Below the pieces are notes generated by a model, which worked only from the letters and a program-made list of their open reading frames with translations, was not told the origin of the DNA and did no database searches. Source: an uncultured Collinsella sp. (GTDB lineage Bacteria; Actinomycetota; Coriobacteriia; Coriobacteriales; Coriobacteriaceae). Taken from it: DNA of 25,181 nt. Shown piece by piece: positions 1-6,704 of this stretch (positions are counted from its first letter, which is position 1; every line of letters starts with the position of its first letter). The translations under genes and the position numbers were made by a program. The DNA is taken from NCBI GenBank assembly GCA_902478995.1, contig CABSNF010000029.1, positions 1-25,181 on the forward strand, written 5' to 3'.

Positions 1-42
1 CGCTCAGTGTCTCGTGGGCTCGGAGATGTGTATAAGAGACAG
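1..42 (+). other. Nextera adapter plus i7 index (library artefact)
   Basis: Bases 24-42 read AGATGTGTATAAGAGACAG, the Tn5 mosaic end used in Nextera libraries. Bases 9-23 (GTCTCGTGGGCTCGG) are the read-2 side tail. Bases 1-8 (CGCTCAGT) are exactly index-sized and agree with the i7 index I remember as N724. None of this is genomic. Any reading frame that crosses it has an artificial end. Confidence 0.97.
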
Positions 43-438
43 GTCCAGGACCTCGTGCACGTCGGCGACGACGTCCTGGCCGTCGACGATGAGCTGGCCC
101 TTCTCGCTTGCCGGGCGGCGCAGCGCGGTGTGCAGGACAGCGCGGTCCTCGGTGGTGTTGATGTGCTCGCCGGAGAACATGGCGTCGCGGCGCTCCTCGA
201 GCTTCACCTCGCGGGCAAGATCGCACAGCAGCTTGACGGTCTCATCGGTCACCAGGTTCTTCGACAGATCGAAGTGCAGGTCACCGGCGTCAAAGCTCAG
301 CTTGTTCACGCGCTCGGCATCGGCGGCGAACCAGGCCTTGAGGTCGATACCCTCGGCCTCGAGCTTCTCCTGATGAGCCTCGAGTGCCTTCCAAGCGGCA
401 GTCGACGTAGCATCGATAGGTGCGGCAACAGTTGCCAT
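43..438 (-). CDS. pgi: glucose-6-phosphate isomerase, N-terminal fragment
   Basis: This is the first 132 codons of a cytoplasmic phosphoglucose isomerase, which interconverts glucose 6-phosphate and fructose 6-phosphate in glycolysis and gluconeogenesis. The family signature is the stretch GEHINTTEDRAVLHTALRRP near residues 99-118, matching the conserved GxxIN-TE-RAVLH-ALR block of Pgi. The ATG at 436-438 is chosen because GAGGAGG lies a few bases upstream; an in-frame ATG further upstream lacks such a site. The 3' part of the gene is missing: residues after about 132 come from the adapter at 1-42. A full-length Pgi of this type would be roughly 450-550 residues. The identification is firm despite the truncation. 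Confidence 0.93.
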
Positions 439-456
439 AGAGTCCTCCTCAGCATA

Positions 457-480
457 CGGGCGCACGCCTCCATGCGCCCG
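457..480 (-). other. hairpin in the pgi 5' leader
   Basis: CGGGCGCA (457-464) and TGCGCCCG (473-480) are perfect 8-bp complements around an 8-base loop. They lie about 10 bases upstream of the pgi ribosome binding site. There is no T-run, so it is not an intrinsic terminator. It may be a leader structure or chance; no function is claimed. Confidence 0.4.
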
Positions 481-563
481 GACATTCAGATGCCACTATT
501 CTAGCGCAGGTCAATACTATAATCAGCGAGCGTTGCCAATCGGCCCCCAAACGGCAACCGATT

Positions 564-627
564 AAAAAGGGACAGGCTTATTTTGGCAGGTCAAACGCTT
601 TACCAACCAAAAATAACCCGTCCTTTT
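564..627. repeat. inverted pair of a short AAAAAGGGAC-type repeat
   Basis: The plus-strand copy at 564-590 starts AAAAAGGGACAGG and ends TTTTGGCAGG. A diverged reverse-complement copy is at 603-627. Together they can fold into an imperfect hairpin with a 12-base loop. A third copy is at 1291-1317 on the other side of the gene at 638-1213, matching the first at 23 of 27 positions by my alignment. The element lies between pgi and that gene. It resembles a small dispersed intergenic repeat; no protein is encoded. Confidence 0.6.
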
Positions 628-637
628 ATGGCAAATA

Positions 638-1213
638 TTAGGCCGCGGCGCAGACGCTACCGAGCAACTCACGCAGAGGAGACCCGATACCCTCCAGCAG
701 TTCGGGCGCGATAATGGCAAAAACGGGAACCTCACCGGTGCCCACGACAGCAGGCACCTTGCCCTCCGAGAGAATGCATCCATAAGGGACAAAACCGTCT
801 TCGACGGCATCGAGCGCCGCCATGCGACGCGCGAGCTCACGCGCAAAGCCGGCAGTATCGGCATCGCCAATCGCCAGGACAAAGTCCACGCCTTCGTCGG
901 TCGCCAGGGCCACGGCTTCGTCGATCAGCTCGTCTCCCCCGTCGCCCTCAAACGAGCCGCAGCGAAAAAGCACGCGCTCGAGCAGGGCTCGATCAAGCGA
1001 GCCAAGTGCCGCCGAGACAAGCTCATCGCGCGTATGCTTGTCACCGCCCAACACGACCAGCGCCTTGGTGCCACCGTAGTGAGCGACCAATCGTCCGCAC
1101 CAGCGAGCCACGTCTCCATCCGCAACAAGGCGCGTCGGCATACCAAACCCATAATTGACCATCTTTCCCACAACCCTTCCGTGCGCGTAGGCGGTATCAA
1201 TCGTTAGGCTCAT
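638..1213 (-). CDS. stand-alone N-terminal iron-ADH-like domain protein
   Basis: The 191-residue protein resembles only the nucleotide-binding N-terminal half of iron-containing alcohol dehydrogenases (butanol dehydrogenase type). The opening VNYGFGMPTRLVADGDV (19-35) matches their 'F.NPT.i.fG.g' block, TKALVVLGGD matches the 'kvLlvyGGGS' strand, and EGVDFVLAIGDAD sits where the family has 'vDfiLAvGGGS.iD'. The GGGS loop that contacts NAD(P) phosphates is degenerate here. The C-terminal helical domain with the metal-binding Asp and His residues is absent, since family members are about 380-400 residues. Dehydrogenase activity is therefore unlikely; a binding or structural role is possible. 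The start is uncertain: ATG 1213 has a poor ribosome binding site, and an internal ATG before VNYGFG is an alternative. The gene is flanked by short repeats on both sides. Confidence 0.72.
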   Translation of the reverse strand: MSLTIDTAYAHGRVVGKMVNYGFGMPTRLVADGDVARWCGRLVAHYGGTKALVVLGGDKHTRDELVSAALGSLDRALLERVLFRCGSFEGDGGDELIDEAVALATDEGVDFVLAIGDADTAGFARELARRMAALDAVEDGFVPYGCILSEGKVPAVVGTGEVPVFAIIAPELLEGIGSPLRELLGSVCAAA

Positions 1214-1290
1214 GCTACGAAGCGAGGTTTTCCGAGCTGTTTCGCACTCTTTAGAGCTGCGTTAAAACCCGATCCAACCGCACGACCATA

Positions 1291-1317
1291 CCTACCAAAA
1301 CAAACCAGTCCCTTTTT
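1291..1317 (-). repeat. third copy of the AAAAAGGGAC-type repeat
   Basis: Read on the minus strand it starts AAAAAGGGACTGG and ends TTTTGGTAGG. It differs from the copy at 564-590 at four of 27 positions. It lies just upstream of the -35 box of the Y-family polymerase promoter and about 80 bases from the start of the gene at 638-1213. Confidence 0.65.
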
Positions 1318-1325
1318 GACAGGTT

Positions 1326-1353
1326 TTGACGACGTCCGGACGAGCGGGTATTA
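1326..1353 (+). promoter_or_regulatory. promoter of the Y-polymerase/yolD unit
   Basis: A -35 box TTGACG (1326-1331) and a -10 box TATTAT (1348-1353) are separated by 16 bases. The start of transcription would fall near 1360, inside the first LexA-like box, a normal geometry for repression. A second TTGACA at 1316-1321 is too far from the -10 box to be used with it. Confidence 0.65.
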
Positions 1354-1385
1354 TCGAACAAGTATTCGATAAGAACATGTGTTTG
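1354..1385 (+). promoter_or_regulatory. two tandem LexA (SOS) boxes
   Basis: Box 1 (1354-1369) reads TCGAACAAGTATTCGA, one base off the actinobacterial consensus TCGAAC-N4-GTTCGA. It sits in a longer perfect palindrome, TTATCGAA-N6-TTCGATAA (1351-1372). Box 2 (1372-1385) reads AGAACATGTGTTTG and fits the Bacillus form CGAACRNRYGTTYG except at its first base. Both lie between the -10 box and the ATG at 1400. SOS control of an error-prone polymerase is known biology; the operator assignment here is inferred from sequence. Confidence 0.8.
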
Positions 1386-1399
1386 ATGGGAGGGCTCGG

Positions 1400-2905
1400 A
1401 TGGCGGGCGGGCAGCACACCTACATCTGCATCGACCTCAAGACGTTTTATGCCAGCGTCGAATGCGTCGACCGTGGGCTCAATCCGCTCACCACCAACCT
1501 GGTCGTTGCCGACGAATCGCGCGGACGCACGACCATCTGCCTCGCCATCACGCAGGCCATGAAGGACTTAGGGATTCACAATCGCTGCCGCCTATTTGAG
1601 ATTCCCGATAGCATCGACTACATCAAGGCCGTACCGCGCATGCAGCACTACATGGAGGTGTCGGCGCAGATCTACGGTATCTACCTGGAATACGTCAGTC
1701 CGCAAGACGTTCACGTCTACTCAATTGACGAGTGCTTTATCGACGTGACACCCTATCTGGACCTTTATCACACCGATGCGGAAGGGCTCGCCTGCATGTT
1801 GCGCGACGAGGTCCTGGCGCGCACCGGCATCACGGCGACGGTCGGCATCGGCCCCAACCTATTCCAGGCCAAGGTTGCACTCGATATCACCGCCAAGCAC
1901 GTACCCAGCCGCATCGGCATACTCGACGACGAGACCTTTCGCAAGGAAATCTGGCCCCATCGTCCCATCACCGATATCTGGGGCATCGGCCCCGGCGTGG
2001 CAGCACGACTCGAAAAATACGGCGTCTACGATCTGATGGGCGTCGCGGCGCTCGACGAAAACCTGCTTTACGACGAGCTCGGCGTCAATGCCGAGTATCT
2101 CATCGACCACGCCTTCGGACGCGAGCCGACAACCATCGCCGATATCCAAGCCTATCGCCCGCAAGCAACTTCGACCACCACAGGACAGGTGCTCTCGAAG
2201 GGCTATGCCTACGAGCAGGCCTACACCGTCTTGCGCGAGATGGTCGACAACGCCGTGTTGGACTTGATCGATAAGCACGTGGTCTGCGACAGCATCTCGC
2301 TCTTTGTGGGCTACGCGAGCGAGCGCGCCGACATACGCAGGCTTGATGCCAGCGGTACTGCACAATATGTGGACGGATGCGGACACCTGCGCTCGAGTAC
2401 GTCGAGCATCGAACCCACCGCAACCGCCGGCCCCGAGCTCGCGCCCCGTGCTCCCAAGCCCGTCCAGCGCGATGACGAACGGCGCCGCCTGGTGCGCGAA
2501 GCGCAGGCAATCGATGGCATCTTTGTGGGAGAGCATGGTGGCAAACCGCGTGGTGGCTATGCCGCGCTCTTTGCGCACTCCAACGCCTCGCGCAAGCTGC
2601 CCGAGCGTACCAATTCGTTTAAGAAGATCATGGGCTATTTCGATGAGCTCTGGGCGCAGACTGTCGATCCCAAACGACCGGTCAAGCGCATCAACCTGGG
2701 CTTTAGCAATCTTGTGCCCGAGGAATTTGCCACCATCGATCTGTTCAGCGATATCGAGACCGATGAGCGCGAGCGCGACCTGGCGCGCGCCGTCCTGGCC
2801 GTGAAAGGCAAGTACGGCAAGAACGCGCTCGTCAAGGGATTAAGCTTTACCGCCGGCGCCACCGCGCGCGAGCGCAACGATCAAGTTGGAGGACACCGTG
2901 CCTAA
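1400..2905 (+). CDS. Y-family DNA polymerase (UmuC/DinB-like, ImpB/MucB/SamB)
   Basis: A 501-residue translesion polymerase that would copy across damaged bases at stalled forks. The palm domain opens with YICIDLKTFYASVE: Asp12 is the first metal ligand and the YAS motif contacts the incoming nucleotide. YSIDECFID carries the other two catalytic acids, Asp110 and Glu111. A helix-hairpin-helix/thumb segment (DIWGIGPGVAARLEKYG) and a C-terminal little-finger region follow. The length fits the UV-damage-repair branch typical of Gram-positive bacteria better than short DinB. ATG 1400 is preferred because GGGAGGG lies 6 bases upstream, while an in-frame GTG at 1379 has no such site and lies inside a LexA box. 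The gene overlaps the next one by 8 bases and sits behind SOS boxes. Confidence 0.93.
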   Translation: MAGGQHTYICIDLKTFYASVECVDRGLNPLTTNLVVADESRGRTTICLAITQAMKDLGIHNRCRLFEIPDSIDYIKAVPRMQHYMEVSAQIYGIYLEYVSPQDVHVYSIDECFIDVTPYLDLYHTDAEGLACMLRDEVLARTGITATVGIGPNLFQAKVALDITAKHVPSRIGILDDETFRKEIWPHRPITDIWGIGPGVAARLEKYGVYDLMGVAALDENLLYDELGVNAEYLIDHAFGREPTTIADIQAYRPQATSTTTGQVLSKGYAYEQAYTVLREMVDNAVLDLIDKHVVCDSISLFVGYASERADIRRLDASGTAQYVDGCGHLRSSTSSIEPTATAGPELAPRAPKPVQRDDERRRLVREAQAIDGIFVGEHGGKPRGGYAALFAHSNASRKLPERTNSFKKIMGYFDELWAQTVDPKRPVKRINLGFSNLVPEEFATIDLFSDIETDERERDLARAVLAVKGKYGKNALVKGLSFTAGATARERNDQVGGHRA

Positions 2906-3323
2906 ACCCAAACAACAGCCCATGCGCCCGCCGACCGCCTTCGAGCGCCTGGCGGACCCCGAGGGCAGACGCCGCGCAGCCGACCCCAACCTCACTGCCA
3001 ACGGTGCCGTGCGCGCCAACCGCGCCGCACAGTTTATGCCCTTTGCCGCCCTCACGGGATACTACGAACTCGTGCGCAAGCAGGAAATCACCGTCGAGCA
3101 AAAACGTGAGCTCACGGAAGAAAAAGCCCTCGAGCTTTCGCAAAAGCTCGAGGGCCTCAAACGCGGCGACTTGGTGCGCGTCACCTATTACGATACGTAC
3201 GGCTATCGTAGCCGCACGGGCATTCTCGACGAAGCGTTACCCGCATTCAAGCTGCTCAAACTCAGGGATATCGCCATCAACTTCGACGATATCCAGGACA
3301 TTGAGCTACGCGGACGAGCCTAG
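2898..3323 (+). CDS. YolD-like family protein
   Basis: The 141-residue protein resembles the YolD-like family, found next to UmuC-type polymerases in Firmicutes and mobile elements. The shared features are an early RAAQFMPFAALTGYYE segment, an internal charged helix, and the C-terminal block VRVTYYDTYGYRSRTGIL...INFDDIQDIEL. Its exact role is not established; a partner or modulator of the adjacent polymerase is the usual proposal. GTG 2898 is chosen because GGAGG (2888-2892) lies 5 bases upstream; the frame is open to a TTG at 2886 that overlaps the site. The start lies inside the end of the polymerase gene, so translation is probably coupled. The stop overlaps the stop of the convergent surface-protein gene by 4 bases (CTAG, 3320-3323). 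Confidence 0.8.
   Translation: MPKPKQQPMRPPTAFERLADPEGRRRAADPNLTANGAVRANRAAQFMPFAALTGYYELVRKQEITVEQKRELTEEKALELSQKLEGLKRGDLVRVTYYDTYGYRSRTGILDEALPAFKLLKLRDIAINFDDIQDIELRGRA
3126..3155 (+). other. perfect hairpin inside the yolD-like gene
   Basis: GCCCTCGAGCTTT (3126-3138) and its exact complement (3143-3155) form a 13-bp stem with a 4-base loop (CGCA). It lies wholly within coding sequence for a Leu/Glu-rich helix. No T-run follows, so it is not a canonical terminator. The codons on the two arms encode ALEL and KLEG. Confidence 0.6.
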
Positions 3324-5872
3324 CGACGAGAACGCTTGCGCAAGACGAGAGCAATGCCAAGCACTGCGGCAGCTGCAACCAGCAATCCCAAGACCAGCGT
3401 GAGGGTCGAGTCGCCAGCGCGAGGCAGCGAGCCGTCCTTCGGAGTCTTCTTAGCGGTCGTCGTGACGGTGGTCGTGGTGCTGCTCGACTGGTCGTTGCCA
3501 CCCGTCTGGCTGCCGCCAGGCTGATCGCCGCCACCCGGCTGCGAAGGATCGGTGGGTTCCGTCGGATCCGGAGTACCGGGATCAACCGGATTCTCCGAAT
3601 TCTCCTTGCGCTGGATCCAGACCTGGCAACCATAGAACGGGTTGGCGGTACCAAGGCACAGACCCTGGTTGGTCACCGCAAAGGTGCGCAGACCATGGTT
3701 ATACGGATCGTTAAAGCCATTGGTCGTCAGCGTCGTAAAGTTCACGCCGTCCTCGGTCACATACATATCAAAGCCGCGCTCGGCATCGCGCAGGTAACAC
3801 ATGCACGTAAGGACACTCTGCAACTTCTTGAGGTTCTCCTCGCTCAGCAGCTTATCGAGCGCATCCTGAATATCGCTCGGCAGCTCGGTGCCATAGGCAT
3901 CCTCGTACTGCTGCTTAAGGCTCTCATAGCTATCGAGCATGTCCTGATACTGGTCGGCAAAGGACTTGAAGTACGCGATCTCGCCATCGATCTTCTGGAC
4001 ATAAGCGGCGTCGTCCTCAAAGTCCTGGGACATCGTCGCGGCCTGATCGCAAAGACCGCCCGCGGCATCCTCCAGCGCATCGCTCAGATCGCCAAAGCCC
4101 TTAGCAACCTCGGTCTTCTCGTCATCGACATCGACGGCCTTGTTTGAATCATCAACCTCAGCAGCTTCGTTCGAATCATCGACCTCGACGGCCTCGTTTG
4201 AATCATCGTCCGCAAGCGTGTTCACGGGAACGATGGGGTCGTCAGGCGATTTCTTGTCGAGCAGGTGATCGAGCAGGTCCCTAAGGCGCTGAACCTGAGA
4301 GTCCCACTCCTCGGGCGTCATATCGATAATGTCGCCATTGGAGAACTGGCCGATCGGCTCAAGCAGGCTCGCGGTATCAAAGGTACCGATATACAGCTTG
4401 CCGTCGAACTTCTGCATGCGCCAAATGTACTGGTTCTCGTTTCGGCCAAAGCCCGAAGTCAGGCCGGAAATACCGCCCTCGGGGAACATGTCGGTGCGAT
4501 CGCCAACGACGAGCTCCATGTTCTCGTCCTTGTCCATGCGATAGATGTTAACCGACTGCTCAAGATTGGCATTCACAAACGAGCAGTCAACGCCGCCCAT
4601 GCTGCTCTTACCGCCCTCTTCGGTGTTGGATTTGTTGAACAGGATGCGCTCGAGGGCAATCTCCTCGTCGTTGTATTCACCGATATAGAGGTAGTCGTTG
4701 TAGACGATGAGGTTGGCAGCGCCAGAACGGGTACGGGCAGGATCGATGCCAAAGCAGTACTTTGCACCGTCCGTCTTCTGATCGCCGACAATGGGAGTCC
4801 ACGAATAACTGCCGTCGGCATTCTTGTCGCCACGGACCATGGCAAACGACTGCATGGAATTATCATCGGGAGCGTTCTCGGGCGTACCGGTGCAGATGGT
4901 CGCATAGAGATGGCCATTGTACGAGACCATATCCCAAATGGCGCCGCCGTAGATGCTGTCCTTATAGCGAATCGCCGGATAGCCAAACAGCGTCTCCGAG
5001 TTGGCAATCTCGGTGAAGCTGTCCTGGCCCTTCGAGGGGTCAGACGACGTCAGGATTGTCGACACAAAATTACCGTTCGCGTCTTTACCCACATTACTGA
5101 TGACGAGCTGGCCATCATGGACGCACATGCCGCGGATACCGGTAGAAATGCCCTGCTTGTAGGCAGCACCGTAATCCTGCATGCTCGAAAGGCCTTGATA
5201 GACAACTTTGTACTCATCCGTCTTAGGATCGATCTCGTATACAGCAGGCAGGCCGCCTTTGCCGCCATTGGTCCTGACGCTGCCGCAGAAATAGAGCTTA
5301 CCCTTATAGCTCACGGCATTGCGGAACAAAGGAGCGACGCCGTTGAGCGATTCAGAGAGTAGCAGCTTGGTCTCACCGGTCTTGGTATTGATCTTGACCA
5401 AGATGCCGCCGCTGTCCTTGTCGGCCGTACCGTCCTCCTTCTGCTGTCCATAGAAGAAGGTACCGTTAAACATGGCCTCCAGCGTCAGGCGCATGGTTTC
5501 GACATCAAAGGAATCGCCCAGCGTGCTGTTCATGAGCGTCAGCGTGTTGCCCATCGCCGCATAGCAGGTGCCCACATAAAGCCAGTCACCATAGCTCGCA
5601 GCCGCCCAAGTGTAGCTCTGGCCGCGATCGCCTTCGTTGTTGGCCGTATTACCATCGGCGTCCGGAACGGCAACGGCACCGTTACCCTGGTAGTCGACGA
5701 TGCCATCCGGCTGCGACGTTCCTACCGTAGGATGCGAGAGCTTCTCAAAGGAATACCCATTTCCCGCATTGTAGGTAACGGCACCCGATGCGTCTTCGGC
5801 GTGCGCCGGCAGCGGCGATACCAAGATAGCGGCAAGCGCTGCCACCAAGCCAAGTGTTCCCACTCGTCTCAT
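3320..5872 (-). CDS. sortase-anchored (LPXTG-type) surface protein, propeller-like
   Basis: An 850-residue cell-wall protein. Residues 1-25 form a signal peptide ending AHA before EDASG. About 500 residues follow with repeating 'YNGHLYATI', 'YKGKLYFCG', 'YGDWLYVGT', 'YNDYLYIGEYN', 'FDGKLYIGTFD' strands, which look like blades of a beta-propeller; this fold is my inference. Residues 556-582 are three 9-residue DDSNEAVEV-type repeats. A helical region (about 600-700), a last strand-rich segment and a Pro/Gly/Thr-rich spacer precede the sorting signal: LPRAG (816-820), a hydrophobic segment and the basic tail RKRSRR. Sortase would cut in LPRAG and attach the protein to peptidoglycan. The ATG has AGGGGAGG 10 bases upstream. 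The ligand or substrate is unknown; host or mucus contact is plausible but not shown. Confidence 0.88.
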   Translation of the reverse strand: MRRVGTLGLVAALAAILVSPLPAHAEDASGAVTYNAGNGYSFEKLSHPTVGTSQPDGIVDYQGNGAVAVPDADGNTANNEGDRGQSYTWAAASYGDWLYVGTCYAAMGNTLTLMNSTLGDSFDVETMRLTLEAMFNGTFFYGQQKEDGTADKDSGGILVKINTKTGETKLLLSESLNGVAPLFRNAVSYKGKLYFCGSVRTNGGKGGLPAVYEIDPKTDEYKVVYQGLSSMQDYGAAYKQGISTGIRGMCVHDGQLVISNVGKDANGNFVSTILTSSDPSKGQDSFTEIANSETLFGYPAIRYKDSIYGGAIWDMVSYNGHLYATICTGTPENAPDDNSMQSFAMVRGDKNADGSYSWTPIVGDQKTDGAKYCFGIDPARTRSGAANLIVYNDYLYIGEYNDEEIALERILFNKSNTEEGGKSSMGGVDCSFVNANLEQSVNIYRMDKDENMELVVGDRTDMFPEGGISGLTSGFGRNENQYIWRMQKFDGKLYIGTFDTASLLEPIGQFSNGDIIDMTPEEWDSQVQRLRDLLDHLLDKKSPDDPIVPVNTLADDDSNEAVEVDDSNEAAEVDDSNKAVDVDDEKTEVAKGFGDLSDALEDAAGGLCDQAATMSQDFEDDAAYVQKIDGEIAYFKSFADQYQDMLDSYESLKQQYEDAYGTELPSDIQDALDKLLSEENLKKLQSVLTCMCYLRDAERGFDMYVTEDGVNFTTLTTNGFNDPYNHGLRTFAVTNQGLCLGTANPFYGCQVWIQRKENSENPVDPGTPDPTEPTDPSQPGGGDQPGGSQTGGNDQSSSTTTTVTTTAKKTPKDGSLPRAGDSTLTLVLGLLVAAAAVLGIALVLRKRSRR
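4127..4207 (-). repeat. three in-frame 27-bp repeats (DDSNEAVEV)
   Basis: Three tandem 27-bp units encode DDSNEAVEV, DDSNEAAEV and DDSNKAVDV, followed by the partial unit DDEKTEV. They form an acidic linker in the surface protein. Because units are in frame, copy number can change without breaking the gene. Confidence 0.9.
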
Positions 5873-5962
5873 AAGGTTATAGCCTCCCCTGTCCTAAAGC
5901 CCAGTTTTAGCATTCTTCATTTCTGTCCACGGTTAATTGCAATCTGAGCACAGCAATAATCA

Positions 5963-5978
5963 GTGTATAAATATACAC
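5963..5978. promoter_or_regulatory. AT-rich palindrome upstream of the surface-protein gene
   Basis: GTGTATA and TATACAC are perfect complements flanking AA, giving a 16-bp operator-like palindrome about 90 bases upstream of the surface-protein ATG. It is markedly AT-rich compared with its surroundings. The remainder of the 5873-6144 gap holds only an AT-rich stretch and no open frame with a good ribosome binding site. No specific regulator can be named. Confidence 0.45.
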
Positions 5979-6144
5979 CTGTAATTTTTTGGACGGGTTC
6001 ATAGATGCTCGATTGCTAGCGAATTCCGCGCAAACCGTCACCAAACTCCACTTTTGCCGCATCTAAAGGTTATTTTTGCGCAAATTTTTGGATGCCGATA
6101 GTCACAATGGGCAGGAGGCTGGTACCCACCGGAGAGGGCAACGC

Positions 6145-6528
6145 CTACATTTTCATAACGTAATAGCCCGCACCCCTCACCGCCGTCTCGAGTGTGTCGC
6201 GATCAACCGGGCGCTTCGAGCGTACGCGTGCCGTGTGGTCCGCATACGTTACCGTTGCCCACACGCCATCAAGCGTATTGAGGGCATTGGCTACGTTCTG
6301 AGCGCAGTCGTCACAGCTCATGCCGCCGATGAACAGCTCATCGCTATAGGGATAGTGCGACGCATCGGTATCCACCACAACAACCCTCTTGGCTTTCTTT
6401 CCGCTTGCGCCATCACTGCAGCAACTCTTCCCATGCGTCGACGCCGCAATACGGCGCAGCCCAAAGAACATACCAATAGCAATCACGCCCAGCACGATGA
6501 TATTTGCTGGGTTGAGCAAGTCGCTCAT
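6145..6528 (-). CDS. membrane-anchored heavy-metal-associated (HMA) domain protein
   Basis: A 127-residue protein with one N-terminal membrane helix (about 8-24), a short Cys-containing cytoplasmic linker (GKSCCSDG, 33-40) and a C-terminal HMA ferredoxin-like domain. GGMSCDDCAQNV (68-79) contains the MxCxxC metal-binding motif, with Cys72 and Cys75. Such domains carry Cu(I) or similar soft metals to transporters. ATG 6528 is selected over an in-frame upstream ATG at 6582 because GGAAGGGGAG lies next to it and because the upstream extension is encoded by the operator itself. The N-terminal helix plus Cys linker recalls small FeoB-associated membrane proteins, a weaker comparison. A CsoR-like site just upstream supports copper control. 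Confidence 0.85.
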   Translation of the reverse strand: MSDLLNPANIIVLGVIAIGMFFGLRRIAASTHGKSCCSDGASGKKAKRVVVVDTDASHYPYSDELFIGGMSCDDCAQNVANALNTLDGVWATVTYADHTARVRSKRPVDRDTLETAVRGAGYYVMKM

Positions 6529-6559
6529 ACGCTCCCCTTCCTTACGGTCCATTTCAGAG

Positions 6560-6576
6560 ATACCCCCGTGGGGTGT
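6560..6576 (-). promoter_or_regulatory. CsoR-like copper operator
   Basis: The motif ATACCCC-CGT-GGGGTGT is a near-perfect GC-rich dyad of the type bound by CsoR copper-sensing repressors (compare ATACCCTACGGGGGTAT in Bacillus). It lies 32 bases upstream of the HMA gene start. A possible minus-strand promoter, TTGACC at 6607-6612 and TAAGAT at 6581-6586, has a long 20-base spacer, so the exact promoter is unsure. The site would overlap the transcription start. Confidence 0.65.
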
Positions 6577-6638
6577 CCCCATCTTAACCCAAAATCATGT
6601 CGGTTCGGTCAATTAGTTTCCCTACTCAAACTTTTTTG

Positions 6639-6666
6639 TTGACCATGGCTTACTTTCGTGTATAAG
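6639..6666 (+). promoter_or_regulatory. promoter of the DUF3793-flavodoxin operon
   Basis: TTGACC (6639-6644) and TATAAG (6661-6666) are separated by 16 bases, about 40 bases upstream of the GTG start at 6705. This is one of the clearest sigma-70-type promoters in the window. Confidence 0.7.
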
Positions 6667-6685
6667 TTTTCCTAGGCTAACAGTT
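6667..6685 (+). promoter_or_regulatory. possible DtxR/IdeR-like metal-repressor site
   Basis: The core TAGGCTAAC (6673-6681) matches nine consecutive bases of the IdeR/DtxR consensus (TTAGGTTAGGCTAACCTAA), 11 of 19 overall. It sits just downstream of the -10 box, where a repressor would block transcription. Flavodoxins commonly replace ferredoxin under iron limitation, so iron control is plausible. Only one half is strong, so this is tentative. Confidence 0.35.
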
Positions 6686-6704
6686 TAGATCCGTAAGGAG
6701 CACC

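Noticed and set aside
4..465. Reading frame running from pgi into the left contig end
   Set aside because: The final ~12 residues are translated adapter; the gene is real only to base 43.
4127..4207. CRISPR-like tandem repeats
   Set aside because: Contiguous 27-bp units without spacers, in frame in a protein linker.
4265..5362. 365-codon open frame on the plus strand
   Set aside because: Antisense to the surface-protein gene; no ribosome binding site, and its composition is that of a shadow in high-GC DNA.
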